Of a DNA stretch of 64,000 nucleotides, positions 44,301 to 52,323 are shown piece by piece. Source of the stretch: JAIQGF01 sp051006995 (GTDB taxonomy: Bacteria > Acidobacteriota > Terriglobia > Terriglobales > Acidobacteriaceae). The DNA is taken from contig JBPCSQ010000009.1 in the NCBI GenBank assembly GCA_051006995.1, positions 58,688 to 122,687 on the forward strand, read 5' to 3'. Position 1 is the stretch's first letter; the number at the start of each line of letters is the position of its first letter. The notes beneath the pieces are model-generated. The model ran no database searches. It saw only the letters and a list, made by a program, of their open reading frames with translations, and was not told the origin of the DNA. Position numbers and translations under genes: made by a program.

Positions 44301-44507
44301 GCCGGTGTTCTGGCGCGCGAACTGGACGACGTGGTCAAGGAATTCACTGACCTGACCGCGCAGCAACTGCCCGCGATCAACGACGCATTGCAGCAGAAGA
44401 AACTGCCGCCACTCCAGGTGATCCCAGAAGCTGCATGGCAAAAGGCACATGCCGGCGAAATGGGTCAGGGTGGCGGGGCCATGCCGCGGAGATTCGAAAT
44501 GGATTAG
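41331..44507 (+). CDS. VPS10/sortilin-like Asp-box propeller protein (BNR repeat glycosyl-hydrolase-like)
   Basis: Large exported protein, 1058 residues. A signal peptide (first about 28 residues) leads to a ten-bladed-type propeller with at least ten Asp-box turns, for example STDGGENW, TSDGGKTW, STDGGEHW, SDDGGQSW, STDGGTRW and SVDGGQRW. After about residue 720, a Fn3-like region (RHIFGDLKIAIFDSQGKLV, then TWSMRLKPP) and a helical C-terminal domain follow. Annotated in acidobacteria as glycosyl hydrolase or sialidase-like; no catalytic residues of sialidases can be seen. Most likely a surface binding protein. Strong terminator behind. Confidence 0.85.
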   Translation: MIASFRMATLRLAFSTCTILLLTAGAWAQQPVRFDAGTVSGLPARNIGSAQMSGRIAAVAGVTENGRTTVFIGAASGGVWKSINGGSTFKPVFDDQPVQSIGAVTIDPSNSKNVWVGTGESWVRNSVSVGDGVYKSTDGGENWTNVGLKDSEHISKILVDPKNSNTVYVCANGHLWSDGGDRGVFKTSDGGKTWRKVLAGANASTGCAMLAMSAMTPDTLFASLWDFRRQAWTFRSGGPGSGLFKSTDGGEHWTELTPQNAKGLPEKPYGRIGVQVAPSKPNVVYAMIESAKSALFRSDDGGQSWQKLDASQFMVWRPFYFANLIVDPKNENKIFKPDLPLLLSVNGGKSFSQVSESAHGDFHDLWIDPLNDNYIFAGDDGGLWRSTDGGTRWEHLVNLPLSQFYHVSVDMADPYHVYGGLQDNSSWVGDSSYPGGVTNSRWENMYGGDGFWMWEDPSDANHIYAEAQGGEIGRINRWTHQVRRITPYPKYGEKKLRFNWNTPIQISPNDKSTLYLGAQFLFRSRNQGQSWERISPDLTTNDPEKQKQEESGGVTIDNSAAEMNTTIYSISESPKNAMVLWVGTDDGNIQVTRDGARTWNKVYTPETAGKGSWITWVEASRFSENTAYATFDRHVYGDLTPYVKKTTDFGKTWTALPTQGVRGYAHVIREDTKDPNLLFLGTEFGLWISVDGGQRWAQYKGSNFPAVAVRDLVVHPRDSDLVLATHGRGIWIVDDISPLRALTPEIMAKDAAFLPNPAAVQYIRAFGGWPEGDDSYEGPSRPEQAKITYYQRTRHIFGDLKIAIFDSQGKLVDTVASSKHRGVNRATWSMRLKPPKVPPAASAAFDAAIGPRVLPGPYTVKMTKGDNVYTTQLNVVLDPRAKYTLEERKAQFALIEKVAGTLNHMSWAVDAIIGIRDGAKMRAGKLGAEDALRGSLSKLASDADAIRSKIVATKEGGAITGEERLREYTATLYGDINSYEGRPTDEQTARAGVLARELDDVVKEFTDLTAQQLPAINDALQQKKLPPLQVIPEAAWQKAHAGEMGQGGGAMPRRFEMD

Positions 44508-44531
44508 GAAAGGCCGCGGAAAGAGAACAGA

Positions 44532-44559
44532 GGTGCGGAATGGTCCGCACCCTTTTTTC
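44532..44559 (+). terminator. Strong terminator after the VPS10-like gene
   Basis: GGTGCGGA-ATGG-TCCGCACC followed by CTTTTTT. The same eight-base stem recurs in the terminator after the TonB receptor (48306). Confidence 0.88.
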
Positions 44560-44619
44560 GTAATCCATATTTTCGATGGTGGCAATTCGAACAAGTACCC
44601 GACCGCAAGTGAATCCCCG

Positions 44620-44649
44620 CTGACAAACGGCAGGGTCTCCCGCTATAAT
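44620..44649 (+). promoter_or_regulatory. Sigma-70 promoter of the TonB receptor gene
   Basis: CTGACA (44620-44625), an 18-base spacer and TATAAT (44644-44649). Only one position differs from consensus at -35. The leader to the ATG at 44729 is about 70 bases and has AGGAGAACC. Confidence 0.6.
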
Positions 44650-44728
44650 CCGCGCCACCAACGCGCCATTCGTTTTTTGGGGTCTTTCGTTCTCAACTGA
44701 TCACGCCAGCAACGACAGGAGAACCGCT

Positions 44729-47700
44729 ATGAAGCTGCTGCGTTTGGTGCTCGCCTTTTCCCTTCTCACCGGAACGCTGTTTGCCCAGACATTTCGAGGA
44801 ACCATTCTGGGGACAGTCACCGATACTACCGGCGCCTCCATCAACGGCGCGCAGGTGAAAGCGCGCAATACGGGGACCGGACTTCAGCGCACCACCCAGA
44901 CCAGCGCCGACGGCAGCTACAGCGTCCCTGAATTGCCCATCGGCACGTATGAAGTGACCATCCAGCAGAGCGGTTTCCAGACATGGGTGACGCACAGCGT
45001 GGATGTGTCGGTGGCGAGCGAGCGCCGTGTGGACGCGCAGCTCAAGCCGGGGCAGGTGAGCGAGAGCATCGAGGTTTCCGGCGAAGCCCTGCCGCAAGTA
45101 GAGACCACATCGAACACGCTCGGCGGCACGATGATCGCCGAGCAGGTGAAGGACCTGGCGGTGAACGGCCGCGATTACACCAAGCTGATCTTCCTGAACC
45201 CGGGCATTACCGGGTCGCCGGACCAGATCACGGATTCTCCGGGTTCATTCGGCGTGTTCTCCATGAACGGGGCGCGCGGGCGCTCCAATAATTTCCTGCT
45301 CGATGGCACCGACATGAACGATGGGTATCGCAACGATCCGGCGATCAATGAGGCGGGCGTGTTCGGCACGCCGGCGACGATCCTGCCGATTGACGCCGTG
45401 GCCGAGTTACGGGTGCTTTCCAATTTCGAAGCCGAATACGGCCGCAATGCCGGCGCGACCGTCAATATCGTCACCAAGAGCGGCACCAACAAGTTCCATG
45501 GCACCGCGCTGGAATACTTCCGCAACAATGCGCTGGACGCCAGGAATTATTTCAACACCAAGGACCAGGCCCAGGCGCCATTCCATAACAACCAGTTTGG
45601 CGGCTCACTGGGCGGGCCAATCCAGAAGGACAAAACATTTTTCTTCGTAAATTACGAAGGGCAACGCGAGCGCGTGGGCGTGGTTACGCTGGCTTGCGTT
45701 CCGGATCCGGCGCAGGTCGCGGCCGATATAGCCGCGAATGGGCCGGCGAATCCGGTGACCGGCGCGATGCTGAAGTTCTGGCCTGCTCCCAACATCCCGG
45801 GAACTTTTGGAACACCCTCGGCGCCGGGAACAGGCGAGGATGTCGGCTGCCCGAACGGACCGAATGCATCCGTGATCAGTCCTTCGTATAACAACCTGAG
45901 CAGCTTCATCGCCAAGATTGATCACAACTTCAACGGCAACAACATTTTCACAGGCCGCTACTTCTTCGGCGACAGCAATCAGTCGTTCCCGCTGGCTTTG
46001 ACCGCCACCGGCGGCCAACTGCCGGGCTTCAACACGGTAACCCCGACGCGCGTGCAACTGGTGTCGCTGTCGTTCGTGCATACGTTCGGAGGGACCAAGG
46101 TCAATGAGACGCGCTTCGGCTGGAACCGCTTTGCCGAGGGATTCTTTCCCGAGGACCAGAGTTTCCATCCGAGCTCGATCGGCTTGTGCGCGGCCAGTTC
46201 CCTGGCGGATTGCACCGGCGGCGGTTCGCACGATTCGGGACTGCCCATCACGCTGGTGTCGGTGACACCGTCGGGGGCCAGCAGCTTCTTTGCCCAGCCG
46301 GGCACTACGTCCGCCGATCCGCGGCAACGCGTGGACACCAATTGGCAGGCGATTGACAACTTCTCCTGGAAGGCCGGCAAGCACGACCTCAAGTTCGGAT
46401 TTGAGTACCGCCGTACCAGCATCGAGCAATATCTGAACAAGTACTTCCGCGGCCGGATGAAGTTCGCCAGCCTGAGCAGCTTCCTTGAGGGAGCTCCGCT
46501 GGGCGGCGGGTTTGGCAGCCTCCAGTACTCCGGCAACTCGCGGCGACATACTTACGAGAACGGCACCGCAGCCTACTTTCAGGACAGCTTCCGCGTGACC
46601 CCTCGGCTAACGCTGAATCTCGGCCTGCGGTGGGACTACTTTGGCGTGGTGCGTGAAAGGAACCGGCTGTTCGCCGGCATCACCAACCAGAATCCGGCAA
46701 CCGGGACGCTGAGCGTCGGGCAGATGGACAAGATCTACAACCCCGATCACAAGAACTTCGCGCCGCGCGCCTCCATAGCGTGGGACGTGACCGGCAAGGG
46801 CAAGACCGTCGTCCGCGCCGGTTTCGGCATCTTCTACGATGGCTTCTCGCAGGATTTCTTCCTCGGACACCTGCCCTATCCGGCGTTCTACGCGCCCGGC
46901 CCCGCGTATGGGAACTTCGGACCGGCGCCGATCACCGGCGCTGCAATCAATCCCGCCTTGCCGCTCGACCTTGCCGGCAATCCAGTGATCACGCCGGGCG
47001 TGCCGCTGTATGGCTCGTCGGATTGCAGTGTGGTGGAGTGCGACCTGTTTACCGTGGACCGCAACATCAAGACGCCCTACATGGAGAACTACAACCTCAA
47101 CATCCAGCAGCAGCTCACCAGCAAGATCGTTCTGCAGGTTGGTTACGTCGGCTCGCAAGGACACCGGCTGTTCCGTTTCTTCGATCTCAACCAGCCTGGA
47201 CCCGCGGCGATCTTCGCCGCCGATTGTCCCGGCGTTCCGCTGTCCCAGATCGGGCAGCCGTGCGCGGGGGGAGCGATCCAGGACTTCGGCGTGCCGCGCA
47301 CCTACGGCACCGCCGGCGTGGGTGCTTTTCTTATCTTCCAGCAGAACTCGACCGGCAAGTCGAACTACAACTCGCTGCAGACCAGCTTGCGGATGCTGTC
47401 CTGGCACGGCCTGACCTCGAACGTGAACTTTGTCTGGTCCAAGTCTCTGGACAATTCCAGCGACGGCGAGGATTTCGTTCCCAACGCCGCCCAGCCGCAA
47501 GACAGCACCAACCCGCAGCGCGAATACGGCCCGTCGAATTTCAACGTGCCTCGGCGGTTCACCTGGGTGCTCGGATATCAGCTTCCGAACATGGGCGGAA
47601 GCTGGCAGAAGGTGAAGAACGGCTGGGGCCTGGACAGCACGGTAACGCTGCAATCGGGGCAGCCGTTCACCCTGAATTTCAACGGCGTGGATGATTACAG

Positions 47701-48223
47701 CGGCGGTGGGGACGCTTATGACCGGCCGGACGTGGTAGGCCCCATCCGTTACGATTACCGCAATCCGGCGAACTTCCTCGACCTGACATCCTTCGCCATG
47801 CCCTGCACGGTGGCGCCCGCAACCGGCACCGGGTTCGCTTCCGATTGTCTGCCGGGGACGCGTCACTACGGCACTCTGGGACGCAACGCGCTGGTCGGAC
47901 CGCCGTACAAGCAGTGGGACCTGGCGATCTACAAGAACACCGCCATCACGGAGCGGGTGCAGATGCAGCTCCGCGCCGAGTTCTTCAACGTGCTGAACCA
48001 CCCGAATTTCGCCAGCCCCCTGCTGCCGGCATTCATCGCCGATCCGGCGTCCAACGTGAGCCCGTTCAATAACTGCGCTTGCGGACTGCACCAGGTCGGC
48101 AACCGCGAGGTTGGCAACGGCGCCTACCAGCTCACCGCCACCGGCGATGTGGGCGTGGGCAATCCGTTCCTGGGCGGCGGAGGCCCGCGCGGCATCCAGT
48201 TGGCGATGAAGTTTACGTTCTAG
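44729..48223 (+). CDS. TonB-dependent receptor with carboxypeptidase-regulatory-like N-domain (Oar type)
   Basis: Outer-membrane protein of 1164 residues. A signal peptide (MKLLRLVLAFSLLTGTLFAQ) and a carboxypeptidase-regulatory-like Ig domain (about 22-110: ILGTVTDTTGASINGAQV, PIGTYEVTIQQSGFQ) precede the plug (GEALPQVETTSNTLGG, KDLAVNGRDYTKLIFLNPG). The barrel runs to the C-terminal aromatic end (GIQLAMKFTF). This Oar-like type is greatly expanded in Acidobacteria and probably transports oligosaccharides or peptides with TonB energy. No partner SusD-like gene follows. Own promoter and terminator, so monocistronic. Confidence 0.93.
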   Translation: MKLLRLVLAFSLLTGTLFAQTFRGTILGTVTDTTGASINGAQVKARNTGTGLQRTTQTSADGSYSVPELPIGTYEVTIQQSGFQTWVTHSVDVSVASERRVDAQLKPGQVSESIEVSGEALPQVETTSNTLGGTMIAEQVKDLAVNGRDYTKLIFLNPGITGSPDQITDSPGSFGVFSMNGARGRSNNFLLDGTDMNDGYRNDPAINEAGVFGTPATILPIDAVAELRVLSNFEAEYGRNAGATVNIVTKSGTNKFHGTALEYFRNNALDARNYFNTKDQAQAPFHNNQFGGSLGGPIQKDKTFFFVNYEGQRERVGVVTLACVPDPAQVAADIAANGPANPVTGAMLKFWPAPNIPGTFGTPSAPGTGEDVGCPNGPNASVISPSYNNLSSFIAKIDHNFNGNNIFTGRYFFGDSNQSFPLALTATGGQLPGFNTVTPTRVQLVSLSFVHTFGGTKVNETRFGWNRFAEGFFPEDQSFHPSSIGLCAASSLADCTGGGSHDSGLPITLVSVTPSGASSFFAQPGTTSADPRQRVDTNWQAIDNFSWKAGKHDLKFGFEYRRTSIEQYLNKYFRGRMKFASLSSFLEGAPLGGGFGSLQYSGNSRRHTYENGTAAYFQDSFRVTPRLTLNLGLRWDYFGVVRERNRLFAGITNQNPATGTLSVGQMDKIYNPDHKNFAPRASIAWDVTGKGKTVVRAGFGIFYDGFSQDFFLGHLPYPAFYAPGPAYGNFGPAPITGAAINPALPLDLAGNPVITPGVPLYGSSDCSVVECDLFTVDRNIKTPYMENYNLNIQQQLTSKIVLQVGYVGSQGHRLFRFFDLNQPGPAAIFAADCPGVPLSQIGQPCAGGAIQDFGVPRTYGTAGVGAFLIFQQNSTGKSNYNSLQTSLRMLSWHGLTSNVNFVWSKSLDNSSDGEDFVPNAAQPQDSTNPQREYGPSNFNVPRRFTWVLGYQLPNMGGSWQKVKNGWGLDSTVTLQSGQPFTLNFNGVDDYSGGGDAYDRPDVVGPIRYDYRNPANFLDLTSFAMPCTVAPATGTGFASDCLPGTRHYGTLGRNALVGPPYKQWDLAIYKNTAITERVQMQLRAEFFNVLNHPNFASPLLPAFIADPASNVSPFNNCACGLHQVGNREVGNGAYQLTATGDVGVGNPFLGGGGPRGIQLAMKFTF

Positions 48224-48305
48224 AACAGGGAGTATTTAGAAATCTGCCGCGGATTTACGCTGATGAACGCGGATCAAGAACAGATTGCCTGATGCAGACA
48301 TAACC

Positions 48306-48336
48306 AGGTGCGGACCACGCGTCCGCACCTCTTTTT
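48306..48336 (+). terminator. Terminator after the TonB receptor
   Basis: AGGTGCGGAC / GTCCGCACCT ten-base stem with a five-base loop, then CTTTTT. Stem core identical to that at 44532. Confidence 0.88.
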
Positions 48337-48378
48337 GCGCTCAATTCAAGCGGGCGGCACGTGCTAACCTAGAAATGC

Positions 48379-48455
48379 GGGGCCGTAGCTCAGATGGATA
48401 GAGCAAGAGTTTCCTAAACTCTAGGTCGGCGGTTCGAATCCGCCCGGCCCCTCCA
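48379..48455 (+). tRNA. tRNA-Arg (anticodon CCU)
   Basis: A 77-base cloverleaf: acceptor GGGGCCG pairs with CGGCCCC (48445-48451), discriminator T, encoded CCA at 48453-48455. D-stem GCTC/GAGC, anticodon stem AGAGT/ACTCT with loop TTCCTAA (anticodon CCT, 48413-48415), T-arm GGCGG-TTCGAAT-CCGCC. Reads AGG codons, which are rare in this GC-rich DNA. No intron. Confidence 0.95.
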
Positions 48456-48458
48456 TGC

Positions 48459-48512
48459 GTAGCCGCCAGCCCCCCAGCCGCCAGCACCCAGCACCTAGCC
48501 GCCAGCACTCTG
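48459..48512. repeat. Heptamer array directly after tRNA-Arg
   Basis: Units of type GTAGCCG, CCAGCCC, CCAGCAC, CTAGCCG run for about 50 bases starting three bases after the tRNA. The period is seven with one slip. No inverted partner. The 3' end of a tRNA is also a common integration site, but no integrase or direct repeat of the tRNA end is seen. Confidence 0.65.
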
Positions 48513-48596
48513 AAATTTTTCCGGGTGCCCTCATTTATCACTTGCGCCAGCAAAGGTTTGGTGCGAAATTTTCAACCAACAAGGGAGAACTCCAGG

Positions 48597-48767
48597 TTGA
48601 AACATCAGCACCAACATTGCACTTGCGAGGAAGACCGCGCCGATTGGAGCCGCGGGCGCTATGAGCCGGCGGAACCTCCGGAGTCGGAACGGCCGGTCCA
48701 TGTCCCGCGTCGCGACAGCCGCGCCAGCCGGGAAACGCAAGGCATGAAAATCCGCCGACAGCGGTAG
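48597..48767 (+). CDS. Possible small Cys/His/Arg-rich protein
   Basis: A 56-codon frame starting at TTG 48597, after AAGGGAGAACTCCAGG, which is a plausible ribosome binding region. The product begins KHQHQHCTCEED and continues with acidic and then basic stretches, with no hydrophobic core. A CxC motif and His residues might bind metal. There is no homology I recognise, and its length is marginal, so it may be a chance frame. Confidence 0.3.
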   Translation: MKHQHQHCTCEEDRADWSRGRYEPAEPPESERPVHVPRRDSRASRETQGMKIRRQR

Positions 48768-48780
48768 GAATCCGCGCCGC

Positions 48781-48804
48781 AAAAAAGGGGCGGCGAACCG
48801 CCCC
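48781..48804 (-). terminator. Terminator of the DUF883-like gene
   Basis: On the minus strand GGGGCGG-TTCG-CCGCCCC followed by TTTTTT. Clean stem and T-run. Confidence 0.88.
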
Positions 48805-48842
48805 CAGCGCGCAGATTCAAGCCTTGTCTCGCCAGCGCCTTG

Positions 48843-49109
48843 CTAGCGACGACGGATCACGTAGTCAATCAAGCCTCCTGCGATTACACCCAGAACGAAA
48901 GCTCCGACGACGGTCTCCGTAGGATGACGCTTGATGCGCAGCACGGTATCGTCCATCAATTCTTCGGCGGCATCGCTGCTGCGCTTGCCGATGTGCTTGG
49001 CCGTGTCCACGGCATCGTCAATGGTGCCGGCCAGGGTTGAGGTCGCGTGCTTGACCTTGTGCATGGTCTGGGAAATGTTATCGGTGACTTTCTCCGCTGT
49101 GGTTGCCAT
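48843..49109 (-). CDS. DUF883/ElaB/YqjD-like membrane-anchored protein
   Basis: Small protein of 88 residues. AGGAGGTGA, a full Shine-Dalgarno, lies before ATG 49109; the in-frame GTG at 49118 is part of it. The first 60 residues are a long amphipathic helix with alternating Lys/Asp/Ser (ISQTMHKVKHATSTLAGTIDD). The C-terminal helix has the glycine-rich GAFVLGVIAGGLIDYVIRRR, as in ElaB/YqjD, which tether stationary-phase ribosomes to the membrane in Enterobacteria. The function here is by analogy. Confidence 0.8.
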   Translation of the reverse strand: MATTAEKVTDNISQTMHKVKHATSTLAGTIDDAVDTAKHIGKRSSDAAEELMDDTVLRIKRHPTETVVGAFVLGVIAGGLIDYVIRRR

Positions 49110-49236
49110 CGGGATCACCTCCTGGATGAAGAAGCCAGCCGGTCAGCAACAAGTCTGCCCCTGCCGCGGGCGGGGAGCACGGTTATCCGTCACAGGGGTG
49201 AGGCCAGAAGTTCCGTTTCGGGCTGGGGCGAGGCGG

Positions 49237-50568
49237 CTACTTCGGATTGGCGGCGGTGACCGAGGGCGGCACGCAGGTCTGCTGCGTGAGGACCGCCTGG
49301 GCGACGGCGAGCATGCTGATGGCCCGCGCCGGCGGCGCATTCAGCTTCTGGGCACGATTGAGGGCGGCGATGGCGTCCACGCGCGCCGCAGCGCCGCTGA
49401 CCTCCTCGACCAGGGCCACAACGTCCTGCCCGGGCACCCGATTTTCCCAACTGTCGTCAAGCGCGGAGTACGCGGTATCGAAATAGCGGTGGGCGGCGGC
49501 CTTGTCGCCGGCTTTTCCGGAAGCAAAGCCGTAGGCGGCAGACTGGCGGGCGCGCTGCGGCGCTCCCAGTTGGCTGAGCTCTTCGCTTTTATCACTGGAA
49601 CCGCTGGCCATGGCGCGCAGCACCGAGATGTTGGTGTCCTCCTGCGGCGGTGGTAGTTCGAAGGGCTGGCCGGCGGTCTGCGCCACCTGAGATGCCATGA
49701 GGTTGGCGCGCAGCGCCTCCTGATAGCGCTGTTCTCCTAATACCTTCTTCAGAGTGCCGGTGGTGACGGTGACCGCCTGACTGCGCTCGGGAGCGGGGTC
49801 CATCTTGCTGAGCCACTCCAGAAACTTGATGCCGGCGCCGGCTGCCAGTTCACTGTTCCCGGCGAGAGCCGCCCGGTCGAACACCTCGGCCAAGGCAGGC
49901 GCGAGGGTGGTGGATTGCTGCGCGTCGGGCAAAGAGGAAAACAGACTCTCGAATTCCCGCTGCGACCACACGGAGCCGATGCCGCTAGCGTCCATGGCAG
50001 CCAGCGCGATGCGCGGCGGGACCGAACCCTGTCGCGCGGCGTCATCCAGCTTGCGCTGGATGGCAGGCACTGCCCCGGAGCATTTGCCGGAGACCCCGAT
50101 CAGCGCCTGCTCGGCATTGGCCAGCGCTTCGGGGGGAATCGATTCCACGAACCGCGTCGCCGTGGCGCAATCCACGAGCCCGGTTTCCAGCACGGAGACG
50201 GCGGGTCTTTGCCCGCTAGCAACCAACTGGGTTTCGATTTCAGCGCCCTGGCGTGCCAGGCTGCGAGCCAGCGCAGGCGATACCGACGATGCCAGGCGCG
50301 CCGCCGAGGTCAGCACCCGCAAGTGATCCTGCGGGTCGGCTTGCGGCAGGGCGACCGCGGACTGGATCGTCTCCAGCACGAATTTTTTGCGTGACTCGTA
50401 GGTCTGTCCCGTGACCACGTTTTCCGCACGCCTGGAACCCGCTGGACGCTTCGGAGGCGCCTGCGCGAACGCCAGTGTAGAGACAACAACGGCCGCGGCC
50501 AGGATGAGGGAAAAACGGCGCAAACAAACTCCCGAGAGAAGACTAACGGGACATCTACTCTGGCTCAA
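49237..50568 (-). CDS. Secreted helical-repeat protein of unknown function
   Basis: Exported protein of 443 residues with a signal peptide (FSLILAAAVVVSTLAFAQ). The rest is almost all helix, with Ala-rich pairs such as AENVVTGQTYESRKK, ALANAEQALIGVSGKCSG and NAPPARAISMLAVAQAVL. The spacing recalls TPR/HEAT solenoids but no clear consensus is seen. Family assignment not possible. Related long proteins are frequent in acidobacteria. Stands alone. Confidence 0.72.
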   Translation of the reverse strand: MSQSRCPVSLLSGVCLRRFSLILAAAVVVSTLAFAQAPPKRPAGSRRAENVVTGQTYESRKKFVLETIQSAVALPQADPQDHLRVLTSAARLASSVSPALARSLARQGAEIETQLVASGQRPAVSVLETGLVDCATATRFVESIPPEALANAEQALIGVSGKCSGAVPAIQRKLDDAARQGSVPPRIALAAMDASGIGSVWSQREFESLFSSLPDAQQSTTLAPALAEVFDRAALAGNSELAAGAGIKFLEWLSKMDPAPERSQAVTVTTGTLKKVLGEQRYQEALRANLMASQVAQTAGQPFELPPPQEDTNISVLRAMASGSSDKSEELSQLGAPQRARQSAAYGFASGKAGDKAAAHRYFDTAYSALDDSWENRVPGQDVVALVEEVSGAAARVDAIAALNRAQKLNAPPARAISMLAVAQAVLTQQTCVPPSVTAANPK

Positions 50569-50656
50569 CGTGATGCGCGGAATTGTTGCGAGGCAGGGTT
50601 AGAGCGGACCACAGGCGGCCTTAGTACGCCCTGTGACGTGCCAACGCCGGAGGCGG

Positions 50657-51643
50657 TTACTTCGCTGGACCGCCATTGGGAGAGGCACGGTACGTGGCGC
50701 GCAACTCGGCGACGATCTCGGCCGCTGCCTGGCGCGCCTGGTCGAATCGGTCGGGCTCGAATGAGATGGCCCCTACGCGGGCATGACCGCCGCCGCCGTA
50801 CCGTTCGCAGATTTTCGCCAGGTTCACCATGTTGTCGGGGCGCGCCCAGGGATTGGAGCCAACCGCCACTTTCGTGCGGAAGCTGCTCTTGCTGAGCCCG
50901 ACGCTGTAGACGCAGTTCGGATGCAGGTAGTAAGGAATGAACTTGTTGTAGCCTTCCAACTCCTTGTCGGTGACGTCGAAATAGAGGGTGCCCTCCTTGC
51001 ATTCGGCGCGTTCGCGGAGCACGCGGATGGATTCCTCGTGGCGCTTGAGAAGCGGCGGCAGCAGCTCAGCGACGAACGGCTGCTGAATGATCTCCCCCAG
51101 CGGCATGGTGGCCAGCAGCGGGATCAGGCGTGGGTTGAAGGTCGGGTCCTGGGACGATTCGATCACCATGGTGAGCTTCATCGCTGGCTGCTTCATTTCG
51201 ACGGCCGTGCGTGCGTCGGCATAAGCGGCGCCGTCAATGATGTCCGCCCATTCGATGAGCTCAGCCACCGGCGCGGGATTGAACCCGAAGCGCTTCTCGG
51301 CGATGGTGGCAATGAACTTCGTGCAGGAGCGGTAATCGGGGTCGAAGAATTTCTTGGTGCTTCCCTGCTGCTCGTAATGGGCGGCATCTTCCGGCGTGAG
51401 AAAGGCGCTGAGATGATGGTCGAACCACCACGTGATCTTGGGCGAGGTGGAGTACTTGAAGTCCACGATGGCGTTCTCGTCGCCGTCGAATTTGGACTCG
51501 TCGAACAGGGCGCCGGCGCGGTGGACCAGGCCGCTGTAGGCGAATTCCACGTCCTGGCGGATGCGTTCGCGATAAAAGCGGCTGAACAGCGCGGCCGAGC
51601 ACGCGCCGTCAAAACATTTGTCGTGGTAGAAGACACGCACTCT
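50657..51643 (-). CDS. DHH-family phosphoesterase
   Basis: Cytosolic phosphoesterase of about 328 residues. GTG 51643 is preferred (GGGG-rich ribosome site before it, and the family sequence VRVRVFYHDKCFDGACSA starts there). DKCFDG gives motif I, DFKYS motif II, and WWFDHHLSAF the signature DHH. GGGGHARVGAISF near the end is the DHHA1 RNA/nucleotide-binding motif. Members hydrolyse oligonucleotides, pAp or cyclic dinucleotides. Which of these applies is not clear, but the large C-terminal domain favours NrnA-like or related activity. Confidence 0.87.
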   Translation of the reverse strand, partial: RVRVFYHDKCFDGACSAALFSRFYRERIRQDVEFAYSGLVHRAGALFDESKFDGDENAIVDFKYSTSPKITWWFDHHLSAFLTPEDAAHYEQQGSTKKFFDPDYRSCTKFIATIAEKRFGFNPAPVAELIEWADIIDGAAYADARTAVEMKQPAMKLTMVIESSQDPTFNPRLIPLLATMPLGEIIQQPFVAELLPPLLKRHEESIRVLRERAECKEGTLYFDVTDKELEGYNKFIPYYLHPNCVYSVGLSKSSFRTKVAVGSNPWARPDNMVNLAKICERYGGGGHARVGAISFEPDRFDQARQAAAEIVAELRATYRASPNGGPAK

Positions 51644-51712
51644 CACGGGAGCCCCTTCTGGCAAAGCAAAAGCGTATAGGAATCTCACCTTGGGGGGCTT
51701 CTGTCAAGGCAG

Positions 51713-51742
51713 GAAAAAGCGGGGCGGCGACCGCCCCGCTTT
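51713..51742 (-). terminator. Terminator of the zinc-ribbon membrane protein gene
   Basis: On the minus strand GCGGGGCGG-TCG-CCGCCCCGC followed by TTTTT. Nine base pairs plus T-run. Confidence 0.88.
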
Positions 51743-51771
51743 GCCTCACCACCTTGTACTCGCCTGACTGC

Positions 51772-52221
51772 TTAAACTGCGTTGGCCTGCTTCTCGGCGA
51801 TATCGCCAATGACCGGCAGCTTGAACATCTGGCCGCTGTACGCCTTCGCCATGCACAGAACCCACAAGACGAGGAAAGCGAGGCCGAGCAGGCCCGCAAT
51901 CATCCACCCCAGGACGGGGATCATCATCAACACAATATGTGCGACAAACCACGCCACGCACAGGAAGATGCTCTGGAAGGCATGGAAGCGCACGAACCGG
52001 TTGCGATTGAACGGTTCAATGACCAGGAAAATGATTGCCGGAACGATGGTGACATAGGCAAGCAGCCCGGCAATGTTGTCGGCAAGAGCCGCGTTGCTGC
52101 TCGCCGCGGGCGCGGCGGCGGCGCCTCCGCCGACAGATTGGCCGGCCACCAAGCCGCACTTCGGGCAGGCATTTGCGTTGTCGGGCAACTGGGTTCCACA
52201 ACCGGAGCAGAAACGCGCCAT
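51772..52221 (-). CDS. Zinc-ribbon membrane protein (DUF4870-like)
   Basis: Predicted 149-residue membrane protein. AGGGAGTTT precedes the ATG at 52221. It begins with a zinc ribbon (CSGCGTQLP...CPKCG), then a Gly/Ala-rich linker and three or four membrane helices (LADNIAGLLAYVTIVPAIIF, then FLCVAWFVAHIVLMMIPVLGWMIAGLLGLAFLV). The block PFNRNRFVRFHAFQSI between helices is the hallmark of DUF4870/TM2-like proteins. Biochemical role unknown. Own terminator. Confidence 0.85.
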   Translation of the reverse strand: MARFCSGCGTQLPDNANACPKCGLVAGQSVGGGAAAAPAASSNAALADNIAGLLAYVTIVPAIIFLVIEPFNRNRFVRFHAFQSIFLCVAWFVAHIVLMMIPVLGWMIAGLLGLAFLVLWVLCMAKAYSGQMFKLPVIGDIAEKQANAV

Positions 52222-52323
52222 AAACTCCCTCCCTTTTACCGCGCGGACAATATCAAAATCCCCGCGCGCGGGCAATGCCGCAGATAGAAAAAACGTCGAA
52301 AAGGGCGTGGGGCGCGGCTTTTG

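Noticed and set aside
48379..48512. Integrated element at the tRNA-Arg 3' end
   Set aside because: There is no integrase, no second copy of the tRNA end, and the following sequence is a heptamer array and ordinary genes.
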